From a virus: a DNA stretch of 64,000 nt. The stretch lies in IMG/VR virus record IMGVR_UViG_3300031857_024892, positions 62,001 through 126,000 of that record; one strand, 5' to 3'. The notes under the pieces were generated by a model, which did no database searches, had not been told where the DNA came from, and saw nothing but the letters and a program-made list of their open reading frames with translations. The stretch's first letter is position 1. The number at the start of each line of letters is the position of its first letter. The translations under genes and the position numbers were made by a program. Shown here in pieces: positions 43,326-49,831 of this stretch.

Positions 43326-43514
43326 ATGAATCCACTACCCGACGATAAGCAGAAGTTACTGAGAGAGAACGGCCTAATGAGGGAAAACGAGGTTGCGTAT
43401 GCAGCCGGTGACCTCTTAGTCGTTGAGAATGTCATCACCCGCGAGCGCCGGACACTGCAAGTTGCAACCGTCCAGCCCCTCTTCGAGAGCTCCAAGCGTC
43501 TGTTGAGAGGTTGA
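43326..43514 (+). CDS. Small hypothetical protein
   Basis: 62 aa, 1 nt before groEL. N-terminal helix and a beta part (AAGDLLVVENVITRERRTLQ). It does not look like GroES. No family recognised. Confidence 0.5.
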   Translation: MNPLPDDKQKLLRENGLMRENEVAYAAGDLLVVENVITRERRTLQVATVQPLFESSKRLLRG

Positions 43515-43515
43515 G

Positions 43516-45111
43516 ATGGAAGAGACAGACAAGTTAGTCGTCTTTGATGCAGCTGCTCGTGAGAAGCTCCTCGCGGGTGTCAATACTTTGGCCGATGCTG
43601 TCCGAGTGACGATGGGCCCACGAGGTCGCAACGTCCTGATCGAGCAGCGCGGTCAACACCCGATCGTCACTAAGGACGGCGTCACTGTTGCGAAGTCGAT
43701 CAATCTCCGCGACAAGTTGCAGAACTTGGGCGCCCAGATGATCAAGGAGGCAGCGTCCCGTTCGGCTGATGAAGCAGGAGATGGGACAACCACAGCAACT
43801 GTCCTCACGCAGGCGATCTTCAGCGAAGGCCTAAAGCTTGTTCTAGCAGGCTACCCATCGACTGACATCAAGGCGGGTATCGACCAAGCAGTCGAGCAGA
43901 TCATCAGTAAGATTGACCAGATCGCTGTGCCTGCGGGATCACCAGAGGTACTGCGTCGTGTTGCAGTCATCTCAGCCAACGGCGAAGAGAGCCTGGGCGA
44001 GCTGATTGAGAATGCCATCAGGACAGTGGGTGAGGACGGTGTCGTCACAGTCGAGGAAGCAAAGGGTTACAACAGCAGCTTGACTGTCGTCGATGGCACT
44101 CGCATTGACCGCGGATACACGTCTCCCTACTTCGTCACCGATCAAGATCGGATGGTGTGTGAGATGGAGAAGCCTGCTGTGCTCCTCCTGAATAGGCGGA
44201 TTGAGACGATCAAGGACATTGTGGGCCTCCTCGAGAAGAGCCTGTCCAACAAGCGCCCACTCCTCATCATCGCAGACGACATCGACGGCGAAGCAATGCA
44301 GACACTCGTCCTTAACAGAGTGCGTGGTGCATTGAGCGTTTGTGCCATCAGAGCTCCTGGGGCTGGCGCAGGTCGATATGATCAGATGCAGGATCTTGCT
44401 GTCCTGCTCGGCACTCGTGTCTTCTCTGCTGCTGATGCTGAGGATCTGTCAAAGGTGCAACTCACAGAGTTAGGCACATGCAACAAGGCGCTGATCGGGC
44501 GCACCGAGACAGTTCTAGTAGGCGCCAATGCTGACAGAGATCGGGTAGGTGAACGCCTCGACGAGATCCGGAAGCAGTATGCAGAGGCGATCGATGAGGG
44601 TGAGCGGCTGCAGACAAAGCAGCGTCTTGCCCGCCTATCAGGTGGCGTTGCCATCCTCCGTGTTGGCGGTGCCACCGAGGCGGAGCTTAAGGAACGTAAG
44701 GATCGTGCTGACGACGCACTGCACGCTGTGCAAGCTGCCATGAAGGAGGGTGTCGTCCCCGGCGGTGGCACAACACTCGTCAGAGCAGCCAACGATGTCC
44801 CGCTTCCTGCTGGTGACTTCACACCTGTTCAGGCGGGCTTTCAGGTTGTCAAGACAGCATGCCGTGCACCGTTCAGGCAGATCGTCACAAATAGCGGTGG
44901 AACACCCGAGATTGTGCTCAACCACTTGAACACGTTAAGCAGCACACACGTCTACGATGCCTTCCACGGCACTTATGGAGAGATGCTCGAGCTTGGGATC
45001 GTTGATCCTGCGCGGGTCGTCAAGTGTGCTCTGAGAAATGCCGCCTCTGCAGCAGGCATGATGCTCACTGTAGGATGCGCTCTCGTTGAGGATGAAGCGC
45101 CTGCAACGTGA
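43516..45111 (+). CDS. groEL: GroEL-like chaperonin
   Basis: 531 aa, near the usual 540-550. Family blocks: TMGPRGRNVLIEQ, TKDGVTVAKSI, DEAGDGTTTATVL (ATP site), ANGEESLGELIENAI, DGVVTVEEAKG, ADDIDGEAMQTLV, DDALHAVQAAMKEGVVPGGG with the catalytic Asp. The C-terminus (EDEAPAT) lacks the Gly-Gly-Met tail of bacterial GroEL. No GroES or gp31-like gene is seen nearby, so it may use a host or distant co-chaperonin. Likely helps fold virion proteins. Confidence 0.95.
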   Translation: MEETDKLVVFDAAAREKLLAGVNTLADAVRVTMGPRGRNVLIEQRGQHPIVTKDGVTVAKSINLRDKLQNLGAQMIKEAASRSADEAGDGTTTATVLTQAIFSEGLKLVLAGYPSTDIKAGIDQAVEQIISKIDQIAVPAGSPEVLRRVAVISANGEESLGELIENAIRTVGEDGVVTVEEAKGYNSSLTVVDGTRIDRGYTSPYFVTDQDRMVCEMEKPAVLLLNRRIETIKDIVGLLEKSLSNKRPLLIIADDIDGEAMQTLVLNRVRGALSVCAIRAPGAGAGRYDQMQDLAVLLGTRVFSAADAEDLSKVQLTELGTCNKALIGRTETVLVGANADRDRVGERLDEIRKQYAEAIDEGERLQTKQRLARLSGGVAILRVGGATEAELKERKDRADDALHAVQAAMKEGVVPGGGTTLVRAANDVPLPAGDFTPVQAGFQVVKTACRAPFRQIVTNSGGTPEIVLNHLNTLSSTHVYDAFHGTYGEMLELGIVDPARVVKCALRNAASAAGMMLTVGCALVEDEAPAT

Positions 45112-45135
45112 TAAGTATTCAAGCGGAGTCGTAGT

Positions 45136-45480
45136 ATGCGCTTGCTGAATGAGGAGAACAAGCATCTCACATCCAAGATGATCAAGGTCACCTTGTCTGT
45201 GAAGATGAACCAGGACGCTCACGTTCCTGACACGATGACACGTATCCGCGTCCTCCCAACCGTCGCTGTTGTGGGTCAGTCGGATCGTGTTGAGCGCTCC
45301 TCAGCGGGCGGTACTGTCATGGATGTCTACGTCAAGTTCCTGCCCAATCCAGGCAGCCTCTTCTACAACCTGATGACGCTCTGCAAGCTGATCAAGTCGC
45401 TTCCTGGCGTCCGCGTCGTCCGGGTCGTCGCAGTCGGGAACCGTCCTGTGATCTTCAAGGGTCGCCCGATCGTCGTATGA
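45136..45480 (+). CDS. Hypothetical protein
   Basis: 114 aa. Lys-rich N-terminus, beta-rich middle (TMTRIRVLPTVAVVGQ) and a helix-strand end (KLIKSLPGVRVVRVVAVG) reminiscent of ferredoxin-like small domains. Follows groEL but does not resemble GroES. Overlaps the next gene by 4 nt. Confidence 0.5.
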   Translation: MRLLNEENKHLTSKMIKVTLSVKMNQDAHVPDTMTRIRVLPTVAVVGQSDRVERSSAGGTVMDVYVKFLPNPGSLFYNLMTLCKLIKSLPGVRVVRVVAVGNRPVIFKGRPIVV

Positions 45481-45683
45481 TGAACATCGTCGCAGGTTAC
45501 CAGACAGATCTGGAGATGGCTTTAAATTGGCTGCGTCTCAAGAAAGCACTGCAAGATGTCAGTGAGCAGAGAAAGGAAGGCAACTTGTACATTGCCACCA
45601 TACGCACTAAGATGAATAGGTCAGAAGTGCAAAAACTCCTCACGGATCGCTTCGGGCACTACGTCAAAGTCGCACCTCGTTAG
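45477..45683 (+). CDS. Hypothetical protein
   Basis: 68 aa with ATGA overlap at its start. Helix-strand-helix composition (LNWLRLKKALQDVSEQRKEG, LYIATIRTKM). No family recognised. Confidence 0.5.
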   Translation: MMNIVAGYQTDLEMALNWLRLKKALQDVSEQRKEGNLYIATIRTKMNRSEVQKLLTDRFGHYVKVAPR

Positions 45684-45726
45684 GTGCATATCATCAACAA
45701 CAAGCTAGTATCAAGAGTAGTTAGAA

Positions 45727-45948
45727 ATGAACATCGGAACAAGTGACGATCTCGCACGCATGGAGACGTCTGACCTCGAGCGACTTCAGAACATCCTGAA
45801 GGATCGTATCAACCAAGCACGTCGTCGTCGAGATGACAGCATTCCACTTGAGATTGATCTCACATATGTCCAGCGCGAGCTTACTGACAGGCAGCGCCGA
45901 TCCGAGTGGGTGGCTCGCAACATTGTTGCAAAAAGTGAGCAAGAGTAG
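45727..45948 (+). CDS. Small helical hypothetical protein
   Basis: 73 aa, strongly charged (DRINQARRRRDDS; RELTDRQRRSEW). Short helical protein of unknown function, between groEL-linked genes and hsp20. Confidence 0.5.
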   Translation: MNIGTSDDLARMETSDLERLQNILKDRINQARRRRDDSIPLEIDLTYVQRELTDRQRRSEWVARNIVAKSEQE

Positions 45949-45992
45949 TTTTCACCGGCAAAACGGTGTTTAAATCAAGCTCAGGAGGAAAC

Positions 45993-46355
45993 ATGGCATA
46001 CACATTCTACAAGTACGACTACAACACACCCCACCCTGACACGGCTCGTGCAAACATCCTAAGCAACGACAAGGGCATGACGATCGAGCTTGAAGCACCA
46101 GGCTTCAGCCGTAGCGACATCACTGTCGAGACGAAGGGGTCAACACTGACAGTGACAGCAAAGCGCACTGACGCTCCCGAGGAGAAGTATCGCATTCAGG
46201 AGTTTAACGCACACCACTTGACACGGTCGTGGACACTTCCCAAGTCGATCGACGTTGACAAGATCGTTGCAGCGTACGATGCAGGCATCCTCACGTTGAC
46301 GATGCCCTACCGCAGCGACTCCGTCTTCGAGACACGTCGCATCGAGATCGCCTGA
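45993..46355 (+). CDS. Small heat-shock protein (Hsp20/alpha-crystallin)
   Basis: 120 aa from the ATG at 45993, with AGGAGGA 6 nt upstream. Alpha-crystallin domain: ILSNDKGMTIELEAPGF, DITVETKGSTLTVTAKR, SWTLPKSIDVDKIVAAYDAG, ILTLTMPY. Small heat-shock proteins hold unfolded proteins; phage forms are known in cyanophages and may protect virion proteins. Close to groEL. A strong terminator follows. Confidence 0.92.
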   Translation: MAYTFYKYDYNTPHPDTARANILSNDKGMTIELEAPGFSRSDITVETKGSTLTVTAKRTDAPEEKYRIQEFNAHHLTRSWTLPKSIDVDKIVAAYDAGILTLTMPYRSDSVFETRRIEIA

Positions 46356-46365
46356 TCTCACTCTA

Positions 46366-46393
46366 GGGCGCCCTTCTATGGGCGCCCTTTTTG
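46366..46393 (+). terminator. Rho-independent terminator after hsp20
   Basis: AGGGCGCCC / GGGCGCCCT perfect 9-bp stem, TTCTAT loop, TTTTT following. Ends the groEL-hsp20 unit just before the sigma-gene promoter. Confidence 0.9.
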
Positions 46394-46396
46394 TGC

Positions 46397-46427
46397 CCGT
46401 GCGGGCCCAGCGCAACATGGTATAATA
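46397..46427 (+). promoter_or_regulatory. Promoter candidate before the sigma gene (CCCGTGC / TATAAT)
   Basis: CCCGTGC (46397-46403), 18 nt, TATAAT (46422-46427) with TGG before it, an extended -10. GCCCGTGCGGGC around the upstream box is also an inverted repeat. A downstream AGGAGG-type site leads to the sigma ATG. Layout shared with 42440, 60160 and 63796. Confidence 0.6.
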
Positions 46428-46451
46428 AAGACAGGAGGCAAGGAAGCAAGA

Positions 46452-47186
46452 ATGAACGACTCACTCGACCAATACTTCAAGCAGATCGCAACTGGTAAGC
46501 TTCTCACACACGCAGAGGAGATCGAGCTCTCACAGCGGATCGAGGCAGGTGATAATGAGGCACGTCGGATCATGATCCAGTCGAACCTTCGTCTGGCGAT
46601 CTCGATCGCCAAGAAGTACCAGCGGAGCGGCTGCAACCTGGAGGATCTCATCCAGGAGTCGAACGTGGGCCTGATCAAGGCAGTCGATCGATTTGATTGG
46701 CGTCGGGGTTTCAAGTTCAGCACCTACGCATCCTGGTGGATCAAGCAGGCCGTCCGTCGGCACGTGACTGACTCGATGTCTGACGTTCGGATGCCTTCTC
46801 ACGCCGTGTCGCTGGCCTACAAGATCAGCAATTTCATCCGCGACTACGAGAACGAGTTCAACAACAGGCCCACGAACACTGAAATCGCTGAGATGCTGGG
46901 TGTCTCTGAGGAGACGGTCAAGGAGTCGCTGTACAACACTGGGCTCACTTCGACGATCTCTCTTGACACTCCCGTAGGTGACGAGTCGGATCGCACACTG
47001 ATGGAGACGATCGTCGACGACCGCGGGACGCACATCGATGAGCTGCTCGATCGAGCTCGTGTCTTTGATGTGGTCAAGCAGTGCATGCATCTTCTCACTC
47101 CCCGCGAGGAGCAGGTACTTCGTCTTCGGTTCGGCATCACTGATATCTCTGACATCGACGCACTTCCCAACACTCTTCAGGTTTGA
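46452..47186 (+). CDS. RpoD-type sigma factor lacking region 4.2
   Basis: 244 aa. Regions 1.2/2: TGKLLTHAEEIELSQRIEAG, NLRLAISIAKKYQ, FKFSTYASWWIKQAVRRHV (2.3-2.4, including the -10 binding helix). Region 3: VRMPSHAVSLAYKISNF, NNRPTNTEIAEMLGVSEE. Region 4.1: LLTPREEQVLRLRFGI. It then ends in 14 unrelated residues with a stop, where the DNA-binding helix-turn-helix (4.2) should follow. The next gene has a candidate 4.2. A phage sigma would redirect host RNA polymerase to phage promoters. Confidence 0.92.
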   Translation: MNDSLDQYFKQIATGKLLTHAEEIELSQRIEAGDNEARRIMIQSNLRLAISIAKKYQRSGCNLEDLIQESNVGLIKAVDRFDWRRGFKFSTYASWWIKQAVRRHVTDSMSDVRMPSHAVSLAYKISNFIRDYENEFNNRPTNTEIAEMLGVSEETVKESLYNTGLTSTISLDTPVGDESDRTLMETIVDDRGTHIDELLDRARVFDVVKQCMHLLTPREEQVLRLRFGITDISDIDALPNTLQV

Positions 47187-47203
47187 TAAGGAGCAGAAAT
47201 AAA

Positions 47204-47479
47204 ATGGCTATGCCTATGGGTCACAAGTCCGAGAATGGTTACTCCACTGTCGCCGAGATCGACAACGGCCTGGGTTATCGTGAGATCGCGGAGGCAATGT
47301 CTTCTCGAGGTCACAAGATGAACCACTCGACCGCCCGCAATGTGCTCGTCTCGGCACTATCTAAGCTGGCAACCGGTGTCTGCAAGGCGTACGGCTCTGA
47401 GCCGTCGGAGGCAGAGATCAAGCGCGTCGCGTCAGATCCGCGCTTCCAGGCAGGCCTCTATGAGATCCTGTATAAGTAA
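47204..47479 (+). CDS. HTH protein resembling sigma region 4.2
   Basis: 91 aa from the ATG at 47204 with AAGGAG 10 nt upstream; a TTG at 47183 is less likely. The core YREIAEAM...MNHSTARNVLVSALSKLA aligns with sigma 4.2 (LEEIGEVF..TRERIRQIEAKALRKL), with an insertion after the first helix. It starts 17 nt after the sigma gene ends, in another frame. Suggests a sigma factor carried in two pieces. Confidence 0.65.
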   Translation: MAMPMGHKSENGYSTVAEIDNGLGYREIAEAMSSRGHKMNHSTARNVLVSALSKLATGVCKAYGSEPSEAEIKRVASDPRFQAGLYEILYK

Positions 47480-47494
47480 ATACCAGGAGAAGAC

Positions 47495-47800
47495 ATGGCA
47501 ATTTCACTCAAGTTCTTTATGATCAAGCGTGGATTAAGTTTTGACAAGCTTGTAGAAAAGTCGGGTGCAAAGTCAGCTGAAGATCTTGTCAGATACATGA
47601 GGGGCCTCTCTGTGGGCGTTACAGCAAACGATGAAGCTGACGTGCGCAATTACTTTGCATCAATTAAAACCGCACCACCCGATCCGCCCGCATCCGCTGT
47701 AGAGCAGGTTGAGGCTGCACCAGACGACCTGGACACAGTCGCACAAGATGACAAGCCCAAGCGCCGACGCTCAAAGAAGTCAGGCGGCTCTGATGTTTAG
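47495..47800 (+). CDS. Hypothetical protein
   Basis: 101 aa. Helical N-terminus (IKRGLSFDKLVEKSGAKSAEDLV), an acidic, Pro-rich centre, and a basic C-terminus (KPKRRRSKKSGG). CAGGAG before the ATG. No family recognised. Confidence 0.5.
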   Translation: MAISLKFFMIKRGLSFDKLVEKSGAKSAEDLVRYMRGLSVGVTANDEADVRNYFASIKTAPPDPPASAVEQVEAAPDDLDTVAQDDKPKRRRSKKSGGSDV

Positions 47801-48020
47801 CGGCTGGTACGACGACGAGCAAAAGACAGCTTACATCCAGGTGGGTCGCACTGTCTTCATGGTGACAGCTGAGGAATTCATGGATTTCTTCGATCTAATC
47901 GGAGAATTGCAGCAGGACATGCTGGAGGATCCAGAGCTTGAATTGGGAACAGTCACCGACGAAGATGGCAATGAGTACCAAGAATTTGTAATTAAGAAGA
48001 AAGACGAAGAATATAGCTAA
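47793..48020 (+). CDS. Hypothetical protein
   Basis: 75 aa from the ATG at 47793, overlapping the previous gene by 8 nt; upstream in-frame starts lie in that gene's frame-shadow. Tryptophan/acidic beginning (GWYDDEQKTAYIQVGRTVF), acidic C-terminus. No family recognised. Confidence 0.5.
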   Translation: MFSGWYDDEQKTAYIQVGRTVFMVTAEEFMDFFDLIGELQQDMLEDPELELGTVTDEDGNEYQEFVIKKKDEEYS

Positions 48021-48033
48021 AGGAGAAACACAC

Positions 48034-48249
48034 ATGACCAAAGAAATCGTTCAAGAGCTCATCGAGAAGATCACAACCATCGACAACGAGATCAAGCTTC
48101 TTCAGGAAGATCGCAAGACGCTTCTTGAGGATTACAAGGACAAGCTCGACATCAAGGCGTTCAAGGCGGCAGTTCGTATCATCAAGCTGCGTGAGAATGT
48201 CGACAACGGTGAGCTTGATAACATCCTCGGAGTTCTGGACAACAACTAA
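48034..48249 (+). CDS. GapR/DUF2312-like small protein
   Basis: 71 aa with AAAGGAG upstream. Coiled-coil DNEIKLLQEDRKTLLEDYKD followed by LDIKAFKAAVRIIKLRE, the order found in the DUF2312/GapR family (chromosome-structuring, supercoil-sensing proteins of alphaproteobacteria). Shorter at the N-terminus than GapR. Assignment is tentative. Overlaps the GreA-like gene by one base. Confidence 0.5.
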   Translation: MTKEIVQELIEKITTIDNEIKLLQEDRKTLLEDYKDKLDIKAFKAAVRIIKLRENVDNGELDNILGVLDNN

Positions 48250-48752
48250 TGGACAACACTATCTCTGTGACACAGACAGGTTACAATCGCGTTAGCAAGC
48301 AGATCAACGATCTGAAGCGCGAACACACACAGCTCAATGCAGACATTGCTGCTGCACTTGAGGGCAAGAGCTCTGAGGAGAATGATGAGTTCCTGCTTGC
48401 GAAGCAGCGCCAGCACCAGATCGAGACAAGCATCACAAAGCTGAGTGCGCTGCTGGAGAACTTTGAAGTCGTCGAGACGATCGACTTCACAGGGCGGGCA
48501 GATTTTGGCACAGTTGTGACAGTGCGCAATCTCGACACTGACGTTGAGAAGACATACACGCTTCTCAGTGAGTATGACTCGAACGCAAAGGCAGGCATCA
48601 TTTCAACTGCCTCCCCGATCGGTGCAGGACTGCTTGGTCGTCGCGCAGGCGACTCAGTTGAGATCGAGATGCCTAACGGATCTGTCATCCCATTCGAGGT
48701 GCTCAGTGTCGGTGTCAGCAGCTTTGTCACTCGTTCGCAGCCAGACGCGTAG
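48249..48752 (+). CDS. GreA-like transcription elongation factor
   Basis: 167 aa. N-terminal coiled-coil with the tip SEENDEFLLAKQRQ (GreA: LSENAEYHAAKEEQ), which keeps the acidic pair used to activate RNA polymerase for transcript cleavage. C-terminal FKBP-like domain: FGTVVTVRNLDTD, STASPIGAGLLGRRAGDSVEIE and MPNGSVIPFEVLSV. Gre factors rescue backtracked RNA polymerase. Together with the sigma gene it implies phage control of transcription. Confidence 0.85.
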   Translation: MDNTISVTQTGYNRVSKQINDLKREHTQLNADIAAALEGKSSEENDEFLLAKQRQHQIETSITKLSALLENFEVVETIDFTGRADFGTVVTVRNLDTDVEKTYTLLSEYDSNAKAGIISTASPIGAGLLGRRAGDSVEIEMPNGSVIPFEVLSVGVSSFVTRSQPDA

Positions 48753-49275
48753 GCAGAGATACGACCAGAAGAAGGAGACGGCGCAGCGGAGCAACATCTC
48801 TGTCTGCGCCGTTAACTTTGGATGTGATGAAAATTTAGGTTATCTGATCAGAGCTGCAGCGTGCTTCGGTGTTGACACAGTTCACGTGATTGGAAATGTT
48901 CCAGAGCGCAAGCATCTCGTGCCGGTGTCAGGTAGCCTGATAGATTACGTCACAATCGTGCAGCACAGTAACCCCCACAACTTTCTCGAGATGATGCGAC
49001 AGCAAAATGTGTCTGTCGTCTCAGCAGAATTAACTGACATTGCTGTCTCTGTTCACGACTACGAGTTTGACGCAGAGCGTGCTGTCTGCATCGCTGTGGG
49101 CAATGAGCACAGCGGCGTCCCAGCTGAGATCCTGCACAACAGCGATGTCGTCTACATTCCAATGCCCGGTGTTGGGTTCTGCTTGAACACTGCACAGACC
49201 GCCAATATAATGCTCTTCGAGTTCAACCGCCAACAAAATGTGAGGAAGGCAAGTGAACATCTTTGTGCTGGATAA
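48706..49275 (+). CDS. SpoU/TrmH-type RNA methyltransferase
   Basis: 189 aa if begun at GTG 48706 (GAGGT 5 nt upstream), inside the GreA-like gene; a TTG at 48724 is another choice. SPOUT knot motifs: NFGCDENLGYLIRAAACFG, CIAVGNEHSGVPAEIL, VYIPMPGVGFCLNTAQTANI, with the SAM-binding and dimer region. It likely 2'-O-methylates tRNA or rRNA. Confidence 0.83.
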   Translation: MSVSAALSLVRSQTRRQRYDQKKETAQRSNISVCAVNFGCDENLGYLIRAAACFGVDTVHVIGNVPERKHLVPVSGSLIDYVTIVQHSNPHNFLEMMRQQNVSVVSAELTDIAVSVHDYEFDAERAVCIAVGNEHSGVPAEILHNSDVVYIPMPGVGFCLNTAQTANIMLFEFNRQQNVRKASEHLCAG

Positions 49276-49831
49276 GGATCCCCGGCGTGCCGCTGAGTAT
49301 CACTGCGACAAGCATGCAGTAAAGATGATACTAGAGAGTGCGCAAATGCTGTGCACAGCGCACTGGCTCGGATGGGCCCGCATGCTTAAGGCACCACCCA
49401 TGAAGAAGAAAGATCTCCAGCAGTGGCTCTACAAGAACGTACCCAAGGATCTTCAGCCACCCTGGAAGATGACGCATGTCAATCACCCCTGCACTCAGTG
49501 GACACAGTATGTGTGGGGCAACTACTTCTGGCACAGTCGTCTGGGCCTGGCACTCTGTGATGTCTACACTGAGCGCTATGGAAAGGTGCACAAGTCACAT
49601 GAAGTGCACCGCTGGCTGAATCGACACATCCCGCCCACATTCGAGGCAACTGTAGAGAACCCGGTCGGTACGACGCAGTTTGCTGTGTGCATGCCCGATG
49701 AGTGTAAAGTGCCTGATGACCCTGTTGAATCGTACCGCAGCTACTATCGCATGCACAAGGTAAAAATGGCTCGATGGGCCCACAGCGAAAAACCCGTCTG
49801 GTTTAACCAGATTAAGCAGGAGACACTTTGA
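49253..49831 (+). CDS. Conserved phage protein (YHCDKH family)
   Basis: 192 aa from GTG, overlapping the methyltransferase by 23 nt. Opening NIFVLDKDPRRAAEYHCDKH then AVKMILESAQMLCTAHW belongs to a conserved phage family I have seen only as hypothetical. Further conserved-looking parts: WKMTHVNHPCTQWT, KSHEVHRW, KPVWFNQ. The His/Cys set could bind a metal. Function unknown; older suggestions link it to pyrimidine-dimer repair, which I cannot confirm. Confidence 0.6.
   Translation: MNIFVLDKDPRRAAEYHCDKHAVKMILESAQMLCTAHWLGWARMLKAPPMKKKDLQQWLYKNVPKDLQPPWKMTHVNHPCTQWTQYVWGNYFWHSRLGLALCDVYTERYGKVHKSHEVHRWLNRHIPPTFEATVENPVGTTQFAVCMPDECKVPDDPVESYRSYYRMHKVKMARWAHSEKPVWFNQIKQETL

Noticed and set aside
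45136-45480. Gene after groEL as a GroES/gp31 co-chaperonin
   Set aside because: No GroES mobile-loop or core motif; length is near but sequence does not fit.
45953-45968. CACCG/CGGTG hairpin before hsp20 as an RNA thermometer
   Set aside because: The 5-bp stem does not cover the AGGAGG site, so it could not gate translation by temperature in an obvious way.
48544-48705. Upstream extension of the SpoU methyltransferase through the GreA-like gene
   Set aside because: The residues before 48706 are an out-of-frame shadow of the GreA-like domain; GTG 48706 has a good GAGGT at proper distance.
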